54,009 nucleotides of DNA from Parcubacteria group bacterium (GCA_016188785.1 JACPHD010000034.1:1-54009); one strand, 5' to 3'. Positions 24,868 through 33,885 are shown, numbered from the stretch's first letter. Translations and numbers: made by a program. Notes: generated by a model from the letters alone, not told the origin.

Positions 24868-26151
24868 TTACTTTATATTCCACTCTCTTAATTTTTCCAT
24901 AACTTTTTTACCGGTTAAATTATTTTCCACATAATCATGATACGCCTGCCCTTTAATCCTCTCTAGCACAGTCTCGTTGCCTTTATGTTGTTTTAAAATA
25001 TCGTCAATCGCCTGATGAACTTCTTCGTGGCTAACGGAAATTTTCTCTAAATTAGCCACTTCTCTAATAATTAAAGACACTTTAACTCTCTTAACCGCGT
25101 CCGGCATTAGTTCCAGCATAATCTGCTCGCGCGTTTTTTTAAGATGTGTTAAATAGTCATTAAAATTAGCGCCCTGATTTTTAACATTGTATTCCAGCTC
25201 GCTCATCATAACCTCGGCTTCATGTTTTATCAGCGCTTCCGGAATATCGCCGAACTTTGCCGCGCTGATAATTTTATCTAGCATAGCCGCTTGGCTGGCC
25301 TGCGCTTCGGTTTGTTGTTTTTCCGCGAGCAAACTTTTTTTAATGTTGTTTCTTAATTCCTCGCTGGATTTCAGACCAAAACTTTTAACAAACTCTTCAT
25401 TAACTTCCGGCAGAACGCGATTATAGATCTCTTTGATCTCCACCTTAAACTCGGCCATCTTGCCGGCTAAATTTTTATCATGATAATCGGCCGGATAAGG
25501 CAGGTTGAATTCCCGCGTCTCATTTTTTTTCGCGCCGATTATTTTTTTATCAAAACCGGGAATAACATAATTTTTACCAATAATCAAACCGGCGCCTTTG
25601 CCCTGGCCGCCTTCTAGCGGCACCTTATCTAGAAAGATCTGAATATCCGTAATCACTCTATTCCCGTCTTTAACCGCTGAATCAGATATAGTTTCGTTGG
25701 CGCGCATTTCGCGCAATTCTAAAATCAGCTTTTCCGCTTCTTCATCTTTAACTTCAGGCTTATGCTCTTTTATTTTTAAATCTTTATAATTTCCCAGCTT
25801 AACTTCAGGCAAAAGCGTAATTATTATTTTGTATTCCAGCGGGTTGTCAGGCGCTAATTTAGTAATATTAACCTGCGGCTGGCCCACAATTTGGCCGGTT
25901 ATATTTTCTTTAATCGCTTTATCTAAAGTTTTATCAATGGCCATGCGCGCGCCGGCTTCTAAAATCGTCATTTCGCCGATAGTATTTTTTAATATTTCAT
26001 AAGGCGCTTTGCCCGGGCGAAAACCGGTAATATTAACTTCCAAAGAAACTTTTTCCGCGCCGCGCAAAATATACGGCCTGAATTCTTCAGCCGTAAGTTC
26101 CACGGTTAATTCAATCTGCGATTTGCCTAAATCTTTTTTGGTTATGGTCAT
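24868..26151 (-). CDS. tig: Trigger factor
   Basis: A 427-residue ribosome-bound chaperone and prolyl isomerase. The ribosome-docking loop is TGFRPGKAP near residue 42, the FKBP-like domain spans about 150-240 (VIPGFDKKIIGAKK), and the helical C-domain follows to the end. Length and domain order are standard. Upstream are a promoter and a small RNA on the opposite strand. Confidence 0.95.
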   Translation of the reverse strand: MTITKKDLGKSQIELTVELTAEEFRPYILRGAEKVSLEVNITGFRPGKAPYEILKNTIGEMTILEAGARMAIDKTLDKAIKENITGQIVGQPQVNITKLAPDNPLEYKIIITLLPEVKLGNYKDLKIKEHKPEVKDEEAEKLILELREMRANETISDSAVKDGNRVITDIQIFLDKVPLEGGQGKGAGLIIGKNYVIPGFDKKIIGAKKNETREFNLPYPADYHDKNLAGKMAEFKVEIKEIYNRVLPEVNEEFVKSFGLKSSEELRNNIKKSLLAEKQQTEAQASQAAMLDKIISAAKFGDIPEALIKHEAEVMMSELEYNVKNQGANFNDYLTHLKKTREQIMLELMPDAVKRVKVSLIIREVANLEKISVSHEEVHQAIDDILKQHKGNETVLERIKGQAYHDYVENNLTGKKVMEKLREWNIK

Positions 26152-26207
26152 AAAATCGTCTATTTTTACCTTAAATTAGCTATTTTTTAATTTTTTAAAT
26201 TTTCAAC

Positions 26208-26235
26208 TTGACATTAGGAGTAAATATGCTATATT
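26208..26235 (+). promoter_or_regulatory. Strong promoter of a small RNA
   Basis: TTGACA, 16-bp spacer, TATATT preceded by TGC (extended -10). No ORF follows before an intrinsic terminator 50 nt downstream of the predicted +1. Confidence 0.75.
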
Positions 26236-26241
26236 GATGAT

Positions 26242-26321
26242 AAGGTATCAGGCTGTGGAAACCTCATCAAAGGTGAACCATTGAAAACATCTTCTTCTTC
26301 GGGAGAGGGTGTTTTTGTTTT
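26242..26321 (+). ncRNA. Unidentified small RNA of about 80 nt
   Basis: Begins after a near-consensus promoter and ends in a terminator: AAACATCTTCT pairs with AGAGGGTGTTT over 11 bp and is followed by TTGTTTT. The 5' part has a small stem (ACCT/AGGT). The largest ORF is trivial and no known riboswitch or SRP motif was recognised. The next plus-strand feature is the unusual tRNA at 26358, so the RNA may be independent or a leader that is terminated before that tRNA. Confidence 0.6.
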
Positions 26322-26357
26322 CAATTTTCTTATGTTATTATAAATTTGCGGCGGACC

Positions 26358-26442
26358 GGAGGGTAAAGCGCCTCGGAGGCGCCACAGCCTGATAATCTGT
26401 TGGTTCGCTTTTGCGAATGAGGTTCGACTCCTCTGCTCTCCG
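26358..26442 (+). tRNA. Aberrant class II tRNA, 8/4 (allo-tRNA-like), apparent anticodon GAU
   Basis: Fold by hand: GGAGGGTA pairs with TGCTCTCC (8 bp), and the T-stem GAGG/CCTC (4 bp) abuts it with loop TTCGACT, making the 12-bp 8/4 branch described for allo-tRNAs rather than the usual 7/5. The D-stem GCGCCT/AGGCGC is 6 bp with a 3-nt loop, and the variable arm TTCGC/GCGAA is long. G73 followed by CC is serine-like. The anticodon loop centre reads GAT. A normal tRNA-Ile(GAU) exists at 49328. Alternatives are a decayed tRNA-Ser or a tRNA-Sec relative; no UCA anticodon is visible. Confidence 0.6.
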
Positions 26443-26534
26443 CCGCGCTAAAGGCCATCTCAACTAAGAGGTGGTTTTTAGTTGCTTTGCAATTTGCCTA
26501 AATCTTTTTTGGCGATGGTCATAATTTTTAATTT

Positions 26535-26566
26535 GTCATTGCGGGCTTGACCCGCAATCCAGGGGG
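26535..26566. repeat. Flanking palindrome, left copy
   Basis: CATTGCGGGCTTGACCCGCAATCCAGG on the plus strand is the inverse of the copy at 27524-27556. The two bracket the hypothetical gene 26581-27450. Confidence 0.75.
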
Positions 26567-26580
26567 TAAGCCGTACAACA

Positions 26581-27450
26581 TCAATTCTTTTTTAAAAATC
26601 CTGCTCTCTCTATCTGCGCCGCCTCTTGTCGCGACTCTTGAAATTCTTTTCTTTGGGATAATTCTTTAAACCAATCACTTTGATAAAAATCATTTAAAAT
26701 ATTTTTAGCATTGGAAATATACTCAACTATTTCTGGATTATCTTTATGCTCTGGGTAATAGTCAAACTCGGGAACCGCTCCTTGATATTTTTCAGCTTCA
26801 GGAATAGAAGAGATAATATCAGCCTCTATTAAATCTTCATGAATTCTCCCTGTTCTTAAACATTTTTCAAAATCAATAATTGCTTGATCTGGATACCCAA
26901 AAATAATTCCTTCAAATAAAATTTCAAGATCAACCGCTTTTGGAATTTTTCCTGTTTTTTGTGCTTCTTTTAAGGAGCTATCAAACTCTTTGCGCCATCT
27001 TATCAATCCGTCCTTTCCTAATTTACTATCATATTGAGGAACGCCGGGTATTCTGGTAATTTTTGACTTTCTTTCAACTCCTTTAAAATTTACAACTGTG
27101 ATGCCTGATATTATAGAATCTCCTTCCAATTTTTTTGGACAAATTATTTCGAGGCCAAAGTTTTCAAGTTGTGAATTTGCGTGCTCTAATTTTTCCATTT
27201 TTTCTTTATCTAATTTAATCCAAGGCATATCGGCATAACCTTTCATGCCGGACATTAACAAAATTATATTAGATTCAGCTAAGCGACAGCCAAGCTCTGG
27301 CCCTAAAATTTCATAAAATTTTGCAGCTAATTTTGTTGTTTCAATTCCTGATAACGGTTCCAGTTTTAACCTTTCATATTCTTCTGCGGCTTTTTTCGAA
27401 ATATCTATTAATTCATAATCAGATTGTGAATAGAATTTTTCTTCTTCCAT
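26581..27450 (-). CDS. Hypothetical protein, 289 residues
   Basis: I do not recognise this protein. It is soluble, acidic and mostly helical by composition, with no signal peptide or membrane span. Segments that look structured are TKLAAKFYEILGPELGCRLAE, ITVVNFKGVERKSKITRIPG and GIIFGYPDQAIIDFEKCL; no catalytic motif stands out. Repeats in opposite orientation lie on both sides. It is slightly more AT-rich in third positions than neighbours such as hppA, which suggests accessory DNA. The single clean ORF supports a real gene. Confidence 0.65.
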   Translation of the reverse strand: MEEEKFYSQSDYELIDISKKAAEEYERLKLEPLSGIETTKLAAKFYEILGPELGCRLAESNIILLMSGMKGYADMPWIKLDKEKMEKLEHANSQLENFGLEIICPKKLEGDSIISGITVVNFKGVERKSKITRIPGVPQYDSKLGKDGLIRWRKEFDSSLKEAQKTGKIPKAVDLEILFEGIIFGYPDQAIIDFEKCLRTGRIHEDLIEADIISSIPEAEKYQGAVPEFDYYPEHKDNPEIVEYISNAKNILNDFYQSDWFKELSQRKEFQESRQEAAQIERAGFLKKN

Positions 27451-27523
27451 ATTTTAGTTACAATAAAGATAAAAATTTATTTCACTTAACTATCATTATA
27501 TAACACATTCCTACTGCTCCCTC

Positions 27524-27556
27524 CTGGATTGCGGGTCAAGCCCGCAATGACAAAAA
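27524..27556. repeat. Flanking palindrome, right copy
   Basis: CCTGGATTGCGGGTCAAGCCCGCAATGACA; opposite orientation to the copy at 26535-26566. Confidence 0.75.
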
Positions 27557-27599
27557 GTAAACAGCCGTCTTTTCTTAAAAAATTCTATAATCTTTCAAA

Positions 27600-27720
27600 A
27601 TCACCCGGGGTTTGGGGTGCCGAACTAAGCGCCATTGCTTACAGCACGAAGCTAAATCAATGTGATAGCACATTGAGGCACCCCAAAACTTTTTGCTTAC
27701 TTTTTGCTTACAAAAAGTAA
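27600..27720. repeat. Structured dispersed-type repeat
   Basis: TTTGGGGTGCC and GGCACCCCAAA form an outer stem around an 60-nt centre with an inner hairpin (CAATGTG/CACATTG). A tail follows with CTTTTTGCTTAC repeated and AAAAAGTAAG. No coding potential. Looks like a mobile or folded RNA-forming repeat rather than a gene. Confidence 0.5.
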
Positions 27721-27973
27721 GGCCCGCGGCAGCGAAAAACTGTCGTAATTAACAAACAAGAATAAAAAATTACTTAATATTTATCTTGCAAAAACAATTA
27801 GTAAATATTGTATCTATTTCTAATATTCTTATTCGTGAGATTGCTTCGCTCTATCCGGTCGCTCGCAATGACAGACCAAATCTGATTTCTCGCAATGACA
27901 AATAATTTTTATACAAGCAACCCCACTATCAGCCCTTCGGCTCGCTACGCTCGCTCAGGGCAGGCAATCAACG
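27721..27973. other. Intergenic repeat field before hppA
   Basis: The 520-nt gap between the hypothetical gene and hppA has no credible gene. Besides the repeats above it holds a GAGATTGCTTCG...CGCAATGACA unit at 27836-27872 and CCCTTCGGCTCGCTACGCTCGCTCAGGGC at 27932-27960, both known-looking dispersed palindromes that recur in this window. Confidence 0.6.
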
Positions 27974-30001
27974 TTAAATTAACAGTCCAACTATTAACAA
28001 AGCAACTATATTAAGAATTTTGATCATCGGATTTATCGCCGGGCCGGCCGTATCTTTATAAGGATCACCGACCGTGTCGCCGGTGACGGCCGCTTTATGC
28101 GCCTCCGAACCTTTGCCGCCAAAATTACCATCTTCAATATATTTTTTAGCATTATCCCAGGCGCCGCCGCCCGAAGTCATGGCAATGGCCATAAAAATTC
28201 CGGTAATAATTGAACCCACTAATAAGCCGCCTAACGCTTCCACGCCTAAAATAAACCCCACTAAAATCGGCGCCGCCACTGGAATCAACGCTGGCACAAC
28301 CATCTCGCCGATGGCCGCTTTAGTCACTATGTCCACAGTCCGACCGTAATCAGGTTTTTCCGCGCCGGACATAATACCGGGCTTGGCTTTAAACTGCGCG
28401 CGTACTTCTTCCACTACCGCGCCGGCCGCCCGGCCCACGGCCTGCATGGCCAAAGCGCCGAAATAATAGGGCAATAAGCCGCCCAAAAATAAACCGGCTA
28501 AAACTTTCGGGTCATTGATTAAAAATTGATAAGTCTCCGGCAGGCTATGAGTATAATCAGCGAACAGCACCAAAGCGGCTAAAGCGGCCGAGCCGATGGC
28601 ATAGCCTTTGGTTACGGCTTTAGTCGTATTGCCCACCGCGTCTAGCGGGTCGGTTACGGCGCGCGCCTCTGGCCCCATTTCCGCCATTTCAGCGATACCG
28701 CCGGCATTATCCGTAATCGGGCCGTAAGAATCAATAGTGACGATGATACCGGCCATGGATAACATGGCCATGACCGCGATAGCTACGCCATAAAGTCCGG
28801 CCAAACTGTAAGCGCTTAAAATAGCCGCCACAATTACGAGCATGGGCCAAACCGTGGCTTTCATGGAAACGGCCAGACCGGCAATAATGTTAGTGCCATG
28901 CCCGGTTCGCGACGCTTCGGCGATTGATTTTACCGGCGCGTAATTTTTAGCCGTGTAATATTCAGTAATTACCACCATGGCCGCGGTAACGGCCAGGCCA
29001 ATGAGCGAGGCTAAATATAAATTCATCACGCTGTAAGTCCCGTTGTCGGCCATCAGCCAATTGGTTATGGGATAAAAGGCCAGGCCGGCTAAAACTCCGG
29101 CCACGATTAAACCCTTATATAAAGCACCCATGATATTTACCCCGTCAGCAACTTTAGTAGCTGACTCGGGGTTTTGGCTCTTGCCTAATTTTATAAAAAA
29201 ACTGCCGATGATGGAAGTAATAATGGAAACCGCGCCGATAACTAAAGGATAAAGCACGGCATTATCAAAACCGGCGAAAAGCAGTGAGCCCAGAATCATG
29301 GTAGCAATGCAAGTCACTACATAAGTTTCAAATAAATCAGCGGCCATGCCGGCGCAGTCGCCCACATTATCGCCCACATTATCCGCGATCACGGCTGGAT
29401 TGCGCGGATCATCTTCCGGAATGCCGGCTTCAACTTTACCCACTAAATCAGCGCCCACGTCCGCGGCTTTAGTAAAGATGCCGCCGCCCAAACGGGCAAA
29501 AATGGAAATTAAAGAGCCGCCAAAACCCAGACCGATTAAAGCATGGATATTACCAGTCGCGAAATAAAAACCGGCCGTGCCCAATAGAGCCAGACCGACC
29601 ACTAACATACCAGTAACATTGCCCCCTTGAACCGCCACGGCCAAAGCTTTGGCCAAGCCATTTTTAGCCGCTTCAGCCGTTCTAACGTTGGCGCGCACGG
29701 AAATATTCATGCCAATATAACCGGTTAAAGCCGAAAGAAAAGCGCCTAATAAAAAGGCTAAAGCCATGGTCCAGCCTAATTTAGGGATAAAACCGATAAG
29801 CAAAAAAATAACCGTGGCCGCCATCGCGATGGTCTTATACTGACGGTTTAAATAAGCTTTAGCGCCTTCCTGAATGGCTTTGGCAATAAACTGCATTTTT
29901 TCATTGCCGGCCGGCCGGCGCAAGACCAGCTTAATTAAAATGGCGCCATAAACGATAGCGAGCAGAGGACTGCCGAGGATGAAAAGAGTTGTTGGGGTCA
30001 T
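27974..30001 (-). CDS. hppA: Proton-translocating membrane pyrophosphatase
   Basis: A 675-residue ion pump with about 16 membrane spans that couples pyrophosphate hydrolysis to H+ export. The substrate motif [11 protein letters not shown] and the acidic clusters [19 protein letters not shown] and [15 protein letters not shown] are intact. Lysine in [15 protein letters not shown] (alanine in K+-dependent enzymes) marks the K+-independent, H+-pumping class. It is a single gene flanked by repeats. In a small genome this may be a main source of proton-motive force. Confidence 0.95.
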   Translation of the reverse strand: MTPTTLFILGSPLLAIVYGAILIKLVLRRPAGNEKMQFIAKAIQEGAKAYLNRQYKTIAMAATVIFLLIGFIPKLGWTMALAFLLGAFLSALTGYIGMNISVRANVRTAEAAKNGLAKALAVAVQGGNVTGMLVVGLALLGTAGFYFATGNIHALIGLGFGGSLISIFARLGGGIFTKAADVGADLVGKVEAGIPEDDPRNPAVIADNVGDNVGDCAGMAADLFETYVVTCIATMILGSLLFAGFDNAVLYPLVIGAVSIITSIIGSFFIKLGKSQNPESATKVADGVNIMGALYKGLIVAGVLAGLAFYPITNWLMADNGTYSVMNLYLASLIGLAVTAAMVVITEYYTAKNYAPVKSIAEASRTGHGTNIIAGLAVSMKATVWPMLVIVAAILSAYSLAGLYGVAIAVMAMLSMAGIIVTIDSYGPITDNAGGIAEMAEMGPEARAVTDPLDAVGNTTKAVTKGYAIGSAALAALVLFADYTHSLPETYQFLINDPKVLAGLFLGGLLPYYFGALAMQAVGRAAGAVVEEVRAQFKAKPGIMSGAEKPDYGRTVDIVTKAAIGEMVVPALIPVAAPILVGFILGVEALGGLLVGSIITGIFMAIAMTSGGGAWDNAKKYIEDGNFGGKGSEAHKAAVTGDTVGDPYKDTAGPAINPMIKILNIVALLIVGLLI

Positions 30002-30078
30002 ACTTTTTAATTTAGTTATTATTTTTACCCGGCTTTAGCCGGTGTTATTTTATTTTAGCTAAATACAAACGATAAATT

Positions 30079-30188
30079 TTCAAATCCCAATTTTCAATTT
30101 TCAAACAATTTTCAATGTTATAATTTTCAATTGAAAATTTAATAATTGGTCATTCATTGAAAATTGGTCATTGAAAATTGAAAATTAT
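30079..30188. repeat. AT-rich spacer repeat, family A
   Basis: CAATTTTCAATTTTCAAACAATTTTCAATG and its inverse CATTGAAAATTGGTCATTGAAAATTG form a long imperfect palindrome between nusA and hppA. Confidence 0.65.
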
Positions 30189-30192
30189 ATTA

Positions 30193-31458
30193 TTATGCTT
30201 TCTTTTCTTCCTGTTTTTCAACTTCAGTTTCTAATTTAGTTTCTTCTTCAACTTTTTTCACTTCCGCCTTTTCGCCCACAATATCTAACTTATAGCCGGT
30301 AAGTTTGGCGGCCAGCCGGACATTTTGCCCTTCGCGGCCGATCGCTAAAGACAGCTGATCTTCAGTCACTTTAACTATCGCCTTTTTCTCTTCCCGGTTA
30401 ACTTCCGCGGTTAAAATTTTAGCCGGCGCTAAAGATTGGCCGATAAATTTAACTATATCTTCATCATATTCAATAATATCAATTTTCTCCCCGCCTAATT
30501 CGCTGATAATAGTCTGGATTCTGGAACCGCGCTGGCCCACGCAAGAGCCGATTGGATCAACATTTTCGCTAGCGGTAAAAACCGCCACTTTAGAGCGGCT
30601 GCCGGCTTCACGCGCCACGGCTTTTATCTCAACCAGCCCGTTGGAAATTTCCGGAATTTCCAAATAAAACACTTTTTTTAAAATTTCATCTGAGGTGCGG
30701 GATAAAATAATTTCCGGCCCCTTGGCCGTAATGGCGACTTGCTTAACGTAGACTTTAAGCCGATCGCCGGTGCGGTATTTTTCATTCATAATTTGCTCCT
30801 CGGCCGGCAAAATGCCCACCGCCTTATCTAAATCCACTAAAACAATCCGGCCTTCGCGCCGCTGAACTACTCCAGCCACGACTTCATGTTCTTTATTTTT
30901 AAATTCGCTAAAAATCATTTCGCGCTCGGCCTCTCTTAATTTTTGAATAATTACCTGCTTGGCGGTTTGCGCGGCCATGCGGCCGTAATCAGCCGGAATT
31001 TCTAATTTAGTTTTTATGATCTCGCCGACTTTAGCCGTTTTTTTTATTAATTTGGCGTCTTTAAGCTGCAGTTCGGTTCTGGGGTTGAATTTTCTAACTT
31101 CTTCTTCAGACGCTTCTTGGCCAGCCTCAGTTTCAGCCGCCGCAGTCTCTGCTTTTTTCTCTGTATTTTTTTCTTTTTTATCTCCGCTGCTTTCAACTTT
31201 TAACTTCCCGCCCGCCTGAAGCGTTCGGGTGGGTTCACTTTCAACTTCCTCCGGCAGGTCTTCCACTACGGTTTTAACGTCATAAACTTTAGATTGGCCG
31301 GTTTCCGGATCAAATTCCACTTTAATATTTTGATTTTTTTCGCCAAAATCCTTGCGATAAGCCGCGGCCAAAGCCGACTCAATCGTCTCAACGACGGCTT
31401 CATAACTTAAATTTTTTTCTTCGCAAATTTGTTTCATGGCATTAGTTATGTCTGACAT
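30193..31458 (-). CDS. nusA: Transcription termination/antitermination factor NusA
   Basis: 421 residues with the NusA order: N-terminal RNAP-binding domain, S1 domain (about 160-235; GVVQRREGRIVLVDLDKAVG) and two KH domains (VDPIGSCVGQRGSRIQTI and LSLAIGREGQNVRLAA). An insertion of about 55 residues, acidic and low in complexity, interrupts the N-terminal domain. Part of it (PTRTLQAGGK) is encoded by a GC palindrome at 31211-31233. The C-terminal 30 residues are also Glu/Lys-rich. Confidence 0.94.
   Translation of the reverse strand: MSDITNAMKQICEEKNLSYEAVVETIESALAAAYRKDFGEKNQNIKVEFDPETGQSKVYDVKTVVEDLPEEVESEPTRTLQAGGKLKVESSGDKKEKNTEKKAETAAAETEAGQEASEEEVRKFNPRTELQLKDAKLIKKTAKVGEIIKTKLEIPADYGRMAAQTAKQVIIQKLREAEREMIFSEFKNKEHEVVAGVVQRREGRIVLVDLDKAVGILPAEEQIMNEKYRTGDRLKVYVKQVAITAKGPEIILSRTSDEILKKVFYLEIPEISNGLVEIKAVAREAGSRSKVAVFTASENVDPIGSCVGQRGSRIQTIISELGGEKIDIIEYDEDIVKFIGQSLAPAKILTAEVNREEKKAIVKVTEDQLSLAIGREGQNVRLAAKLTGYKLDIVGEKAEVKKVEEETKLETEVEKQEEKKA
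31211..31233. repeat. In-frame palindrome inside nusA
   Basis: CCCGCCTGAA and TTCGGGTGGG pair over 10 bp (two wobbles) around GCG. Translated as part of PTRTLQAGGK. Related to the centre of the hairpin at 21872-21931. Confidence 0.7.
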
Positions 31459-31469
31459 ATGTTTATAAG

Positions 31470-31570
31470 ATTAATACAAATTACAAATCCAATACAAATT
31501 TACAAATAATACTTATTATATTTGCATTTTAATTCATTCGTAAATTCGTAACTGATTCGTAATTCGTATA
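31470..31570. repeat. AT-rich spacer repeat, family C
   Basis: ATACAAATTACAAATCC... and TAAATTCGTAACTGATTCGTAATTCG; inverted runs upstream of nusA. Confidence 0.6.
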
Positions 31571-31576
31571 TTAATT

Positions 31577-31614
31577 AAAGAAAAAGGCTAGTTTGAATTT
31601 AATCAACTAGCCTT
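31577..31614 (-). terminator. Terminator of the DUF4143 ATPase gene
   Basis: On the minus strand AAGGCTAGTT pairs with AACTAGCCTT (10 bp, perfect), followed by TTTCTTTAATT; 35 nt past the ATPase stop. Confidence 0.8.
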
Positions 31615-31648
31615 AGTGTCTATACACTAACATACATCCAAACCGATG

Positions 31649-33034
31649 TCAATTTTTAAATAACCAAACCGGTATAACAGAATACGTCGGGTTTATTTCA
31701 AACATATTTTTGGCAGCCACTAAAAAACGAGTATTATTTTTACCGGCGACTTTGGAAATAAAACGTAAGTCCCGAGAGGTGAAATTTTTTCCGTATTTTA
31801 CTTCAAAATACTGATAATGCGCTTTATCCAGCAAATCATCAGCGCCTAAAAAATTAAACTCATTTCTTCTAATCCTTTTAAAAGAAACATACTGATAGGC
31901 ATTTTTTAAAACCAGCATAAAATAATTTTCAGCCAGATGCCCGAGATATTGGCTTTTTAATTCAAGGTTAGAAAAATCATGAAAGACTGATAAAAAATTA
32001 GCGCTGCTTAAATATACCTTTTTTGACAATCTTCTGGATTTCCTGAATGATTTGCTAAAATTATATATAAAATAAACCAAAAAACTATTTTCCAAATATT
32101 CAAAATAAGCCTTGATGGTTTTTTTATCCAAACCGATTTCCCGGGCAAGATTGTCTATTTCTATGATAGAACCAACTTCATTCACCAGCACCTGAAAGAG
32201 AAATTTAAGCTCTTGAACTTTTTCCACGCCGAATATTCTTGGTATATCATATTCTATGGTTTTTTTATACACCGACTCTGATAAATATTTCATGACAATA
32301 TTCATGTCAGATTCATTGGCTATTTCAGGAAATTGGCCGTATAATAAATATTTTTCAAAGTATTTTACCATCGTCGCTCCAGACTGGTTCACAAAATTTT
32401 TTGCTGAATTCATGTCTTTAATTTCTTTTTGCCCCAAAGCAAGGCCAACTTTTTTATAATTGTTTAATAGTACCGAATCAACGTTGGTAAGCTCCAGATA
32501 CTCGGTAAAACTTAACACCGGCAGATAAAATTCAAAAATCCGGCCAGCCAAGCTTTCGGTAGTTTTTCTTTTTAAAAAAAGCGAGGAAGAGCCGCTGACG
32601 ATAAATTTTATATTCGGCTCAGTGTCATAATAGCGCTTAATAATATGCTGCCATTTTTCACTGTACTGTATCTCATCAAGAAAAATAAAATTCATTTTAT
32701 CCGTATCGGCTATTTCTTTTAAATAACTATTAAGATAATCAGCCAGAGTAAGTTTTTTAGTAAGCAAGGCTTCATCAAAACTCAATAACAAAATCTGTTT
32801 GGCATTCACGCCGGTTGAAATAAGGTGTTCAATAAGTTGTTTTAAGATGATGGTTTTACCAACCCGGCGCAAACCAACAATGGAAAGTACTTGCTTTTTA
32901 GGAAGATAAGGCAATAGCTCATAAAAAAGCTTTCTCTTAAAATTAATGTTTTTAATATCATTAAAAACAGGAGATTCCTGTCCCCAATGCTTATTTTGCC
33001 TATAAATTTCTTCAATTATAGTAGTTTTTTCCAT
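31649..33034 (-). CDS. AAA_14/DUF4143 ATPase
   Basis: A 461-residue P-loop ATPase. Walker A GLRRVGKT near residue 54, Walker B FIFLDEIQ near 117, sensor-type SGSSSLFLKRK, then a winged-helix region (IDNLAREIGLDKKTIKAYFEYLE) and a C-terminal DUF4143 domain with a nuclease-like FLGADDLLDKA...FEVKYGK. The family is very common in CPR and archaea and is suspected in mobile-element or defence roles; its substrate is unknown. It has its own terminator. A second, divergent member is at 40491-41651. Confidence 0.88.
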   Translation of the reverse strand: MEKTTIIEEIYRQNKHWGQESPVFNDIKNINFKRKLFYELLPYLPKKQVLSIVGLRRVGKTIILKQLIEHLISTGVNAKQILLLSFDEALLTKKLTLADYLNSYLKEIADTDKMNFIFLDEIQYSEKWQHIIKRYYDTEPNIKFIVSGSSSLFLKRKTTESLAGRIFEFYLPVLSFTEYLELTNVDSVLLNNYKKVGLALGQKEIKDMNSAKNFVNQSGATMVKYFEKYLLYGQFPEIANESDMNIVMKYLSESVYKKTIEYDIPRIFGVEKVQELKFLFQVLVNEVGSIIEIDNLAREIGLDKKTIKAYFEYLENSFLVYFIYNFSKSFRKSRRLSKKVYLSSANFLSVFHDFSNLELKSQYLGHLAENYFMLVLKNAYQYVSFKRIRRNEFNFLGADDLLDKAHYQYFEVKYGKNFTSRDLRFISKVAGKNNTRFLVAAKNMFEINPTYSVIPVWLFKN

Positions 33035-33127
33035 ATTTTTACATTTATGAGTATTATATTACTTATAAATGTAGCAATTATATGGGGAGTTGTCAAGATG
33101 AAAACATGAGGGATTATTAGCGCGTTG

Positions 33128-33277
33128 TTATTCTTCCGCCTGCACATCATAAGCCGGTTCAAGAAGAATTTTTTCTCCCTTATCATTTCCCCGCAAAATA
33201 TAAATTGAGACTGCTCCGTAGCCCCTATTTTCTTCTCCTGACTTTAATTTAATTTCATTTAAAAATAAAGCGAGCAT
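33128..33277 (-). CDS. Small hypothetical ORF or gene end
   Basis: 49 residues from ATG, reading LALFLNEIKLKSGEE...YGAVSIYILRGND and ending AYDVQAEE. The amphipathic pattern looks protein-like, perhaps the C-terminal end of a larger lost gene. It follows the RelE remnant on the same strand. Unrecognised. Confidence 0.3.
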   Translation of the reverse strand: MLALFLNEIKLKSGEENRGYGAVSIYILRGNDKGEKILLEPAYDVQAEE

Positions 33278-33283
33278 CTCATT

Positions 33284-33451
33284 TTATCTTTCAGTCAATG
33301 CCACCTTTCGCAAAATGTAGCTGTCATCTTCTAGATGAAAAGTAAAACGATATGAATAGGTTATTCTGCCTTCCCAAATATCCCGGGGATCATTCATTTT
33401 CTTGACCTTCAGCGAAGGGTGACTGAAATTAGCTAAAAATACACTAATCAA
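33284..33451 (-). pseudogene. RelE/ParE-type toxin remnant
   Basis: About 55 codons encode LANFSHPSLKVKKM, DIWEGRITYSYRFTF and YILRKVAL, the C-terminal half of RelE-like ribonuclease toxins. The frame is closed just upstream by TGA. In another frame slightly further upstream FFSPHFM resembles the family's N-terminus, so an internal deletion is likely. No antitoxin gene is adjacent. Confidence 0.6.
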
Positions 33452-33500
33452 TATTCATGAAATGGGGAGAGAAAAATAACCAACAGGCTAAACTTCAGTT

Positions 33501-33659
33501 TTAGCCGACAAAAAGACCGTCCGAGAAAAACCGGACGGTCTGCTTTATTTTTCCGGCCAACTGCCGGCAAGCGGCTTTAAGGTCCTGGCCAAAACCATAG
33601 TGCTCGGTTGCGTCAATTTTTGCCAAATTAGCGCCTAAAGATTTTAGAATTTTGTTTGT
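33501..33659 (-). pseudogene. Unidentified gene fragment
   Basis: A 52-codon open stretch with protein-like sequence (ILKSLGANLAKIDATEHYGF, QDLKAACRQLAGKI) but no start codon and a stop immediately upstream. The distal part runs into a terminator hairpin. Probably the C-terminus of a lost gene; family not recognised. Confidence 0.3.
33507..33550. terminator. Bidirectional intrinsic terminator
   Basis: AGACCGTCCG and CGGACGGTCT form a perfect 10-bp stem with an 8-nt loop; A and T tracts lie on both sides. Confidence 0.75.
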
Positions 33660-33661
33660 TC

Positions 33662-33885
33662 ATATTTGATTTATTATATTTTATTTTTCAGTCAAAGCCA
33701 CCCTTATTCCGTTCTCTCGGCTCTAACCCCGAAATCAAGGACAAAACGCTTTCAATCAATTGGGGCGAACTCTGGGATTTTACGGCGAAAACAAAAGCGG
33801 ATTTTGCCCTGCGCCCGCCTGCCGGACGGGCAGGGAGCGCGGCGTACTCGCCGCGCGGAGCAGTCATTTCCGACAAAGTTAGTTT
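33662..33885. other. Spacer with GC palindromes next to tRNA-Arg
   Basis: Holds CCTGCCGGACGGGCAGG and GCGCGGCGTACTCGCCGCGC palindromes and a second copy of the sequence at the RelE stop codon (TCAGTCAAAGCCACCCTT versus TCAGTCAATGCCACCTTT). The 126-residue ORF here runs through the tRNA and these repeats and is not credible as a gene. Confidence 0.5.

Noticed and set aside
26348-26446. Selenocysteine tRNA (SelC)
   Set aside because: The long acceptor branch and T-loop are SelC-like, but no UCA anticodon can be placed and no selenium genes are seen; an 8/4 allo-tRNA-like fold with GAU fits better.
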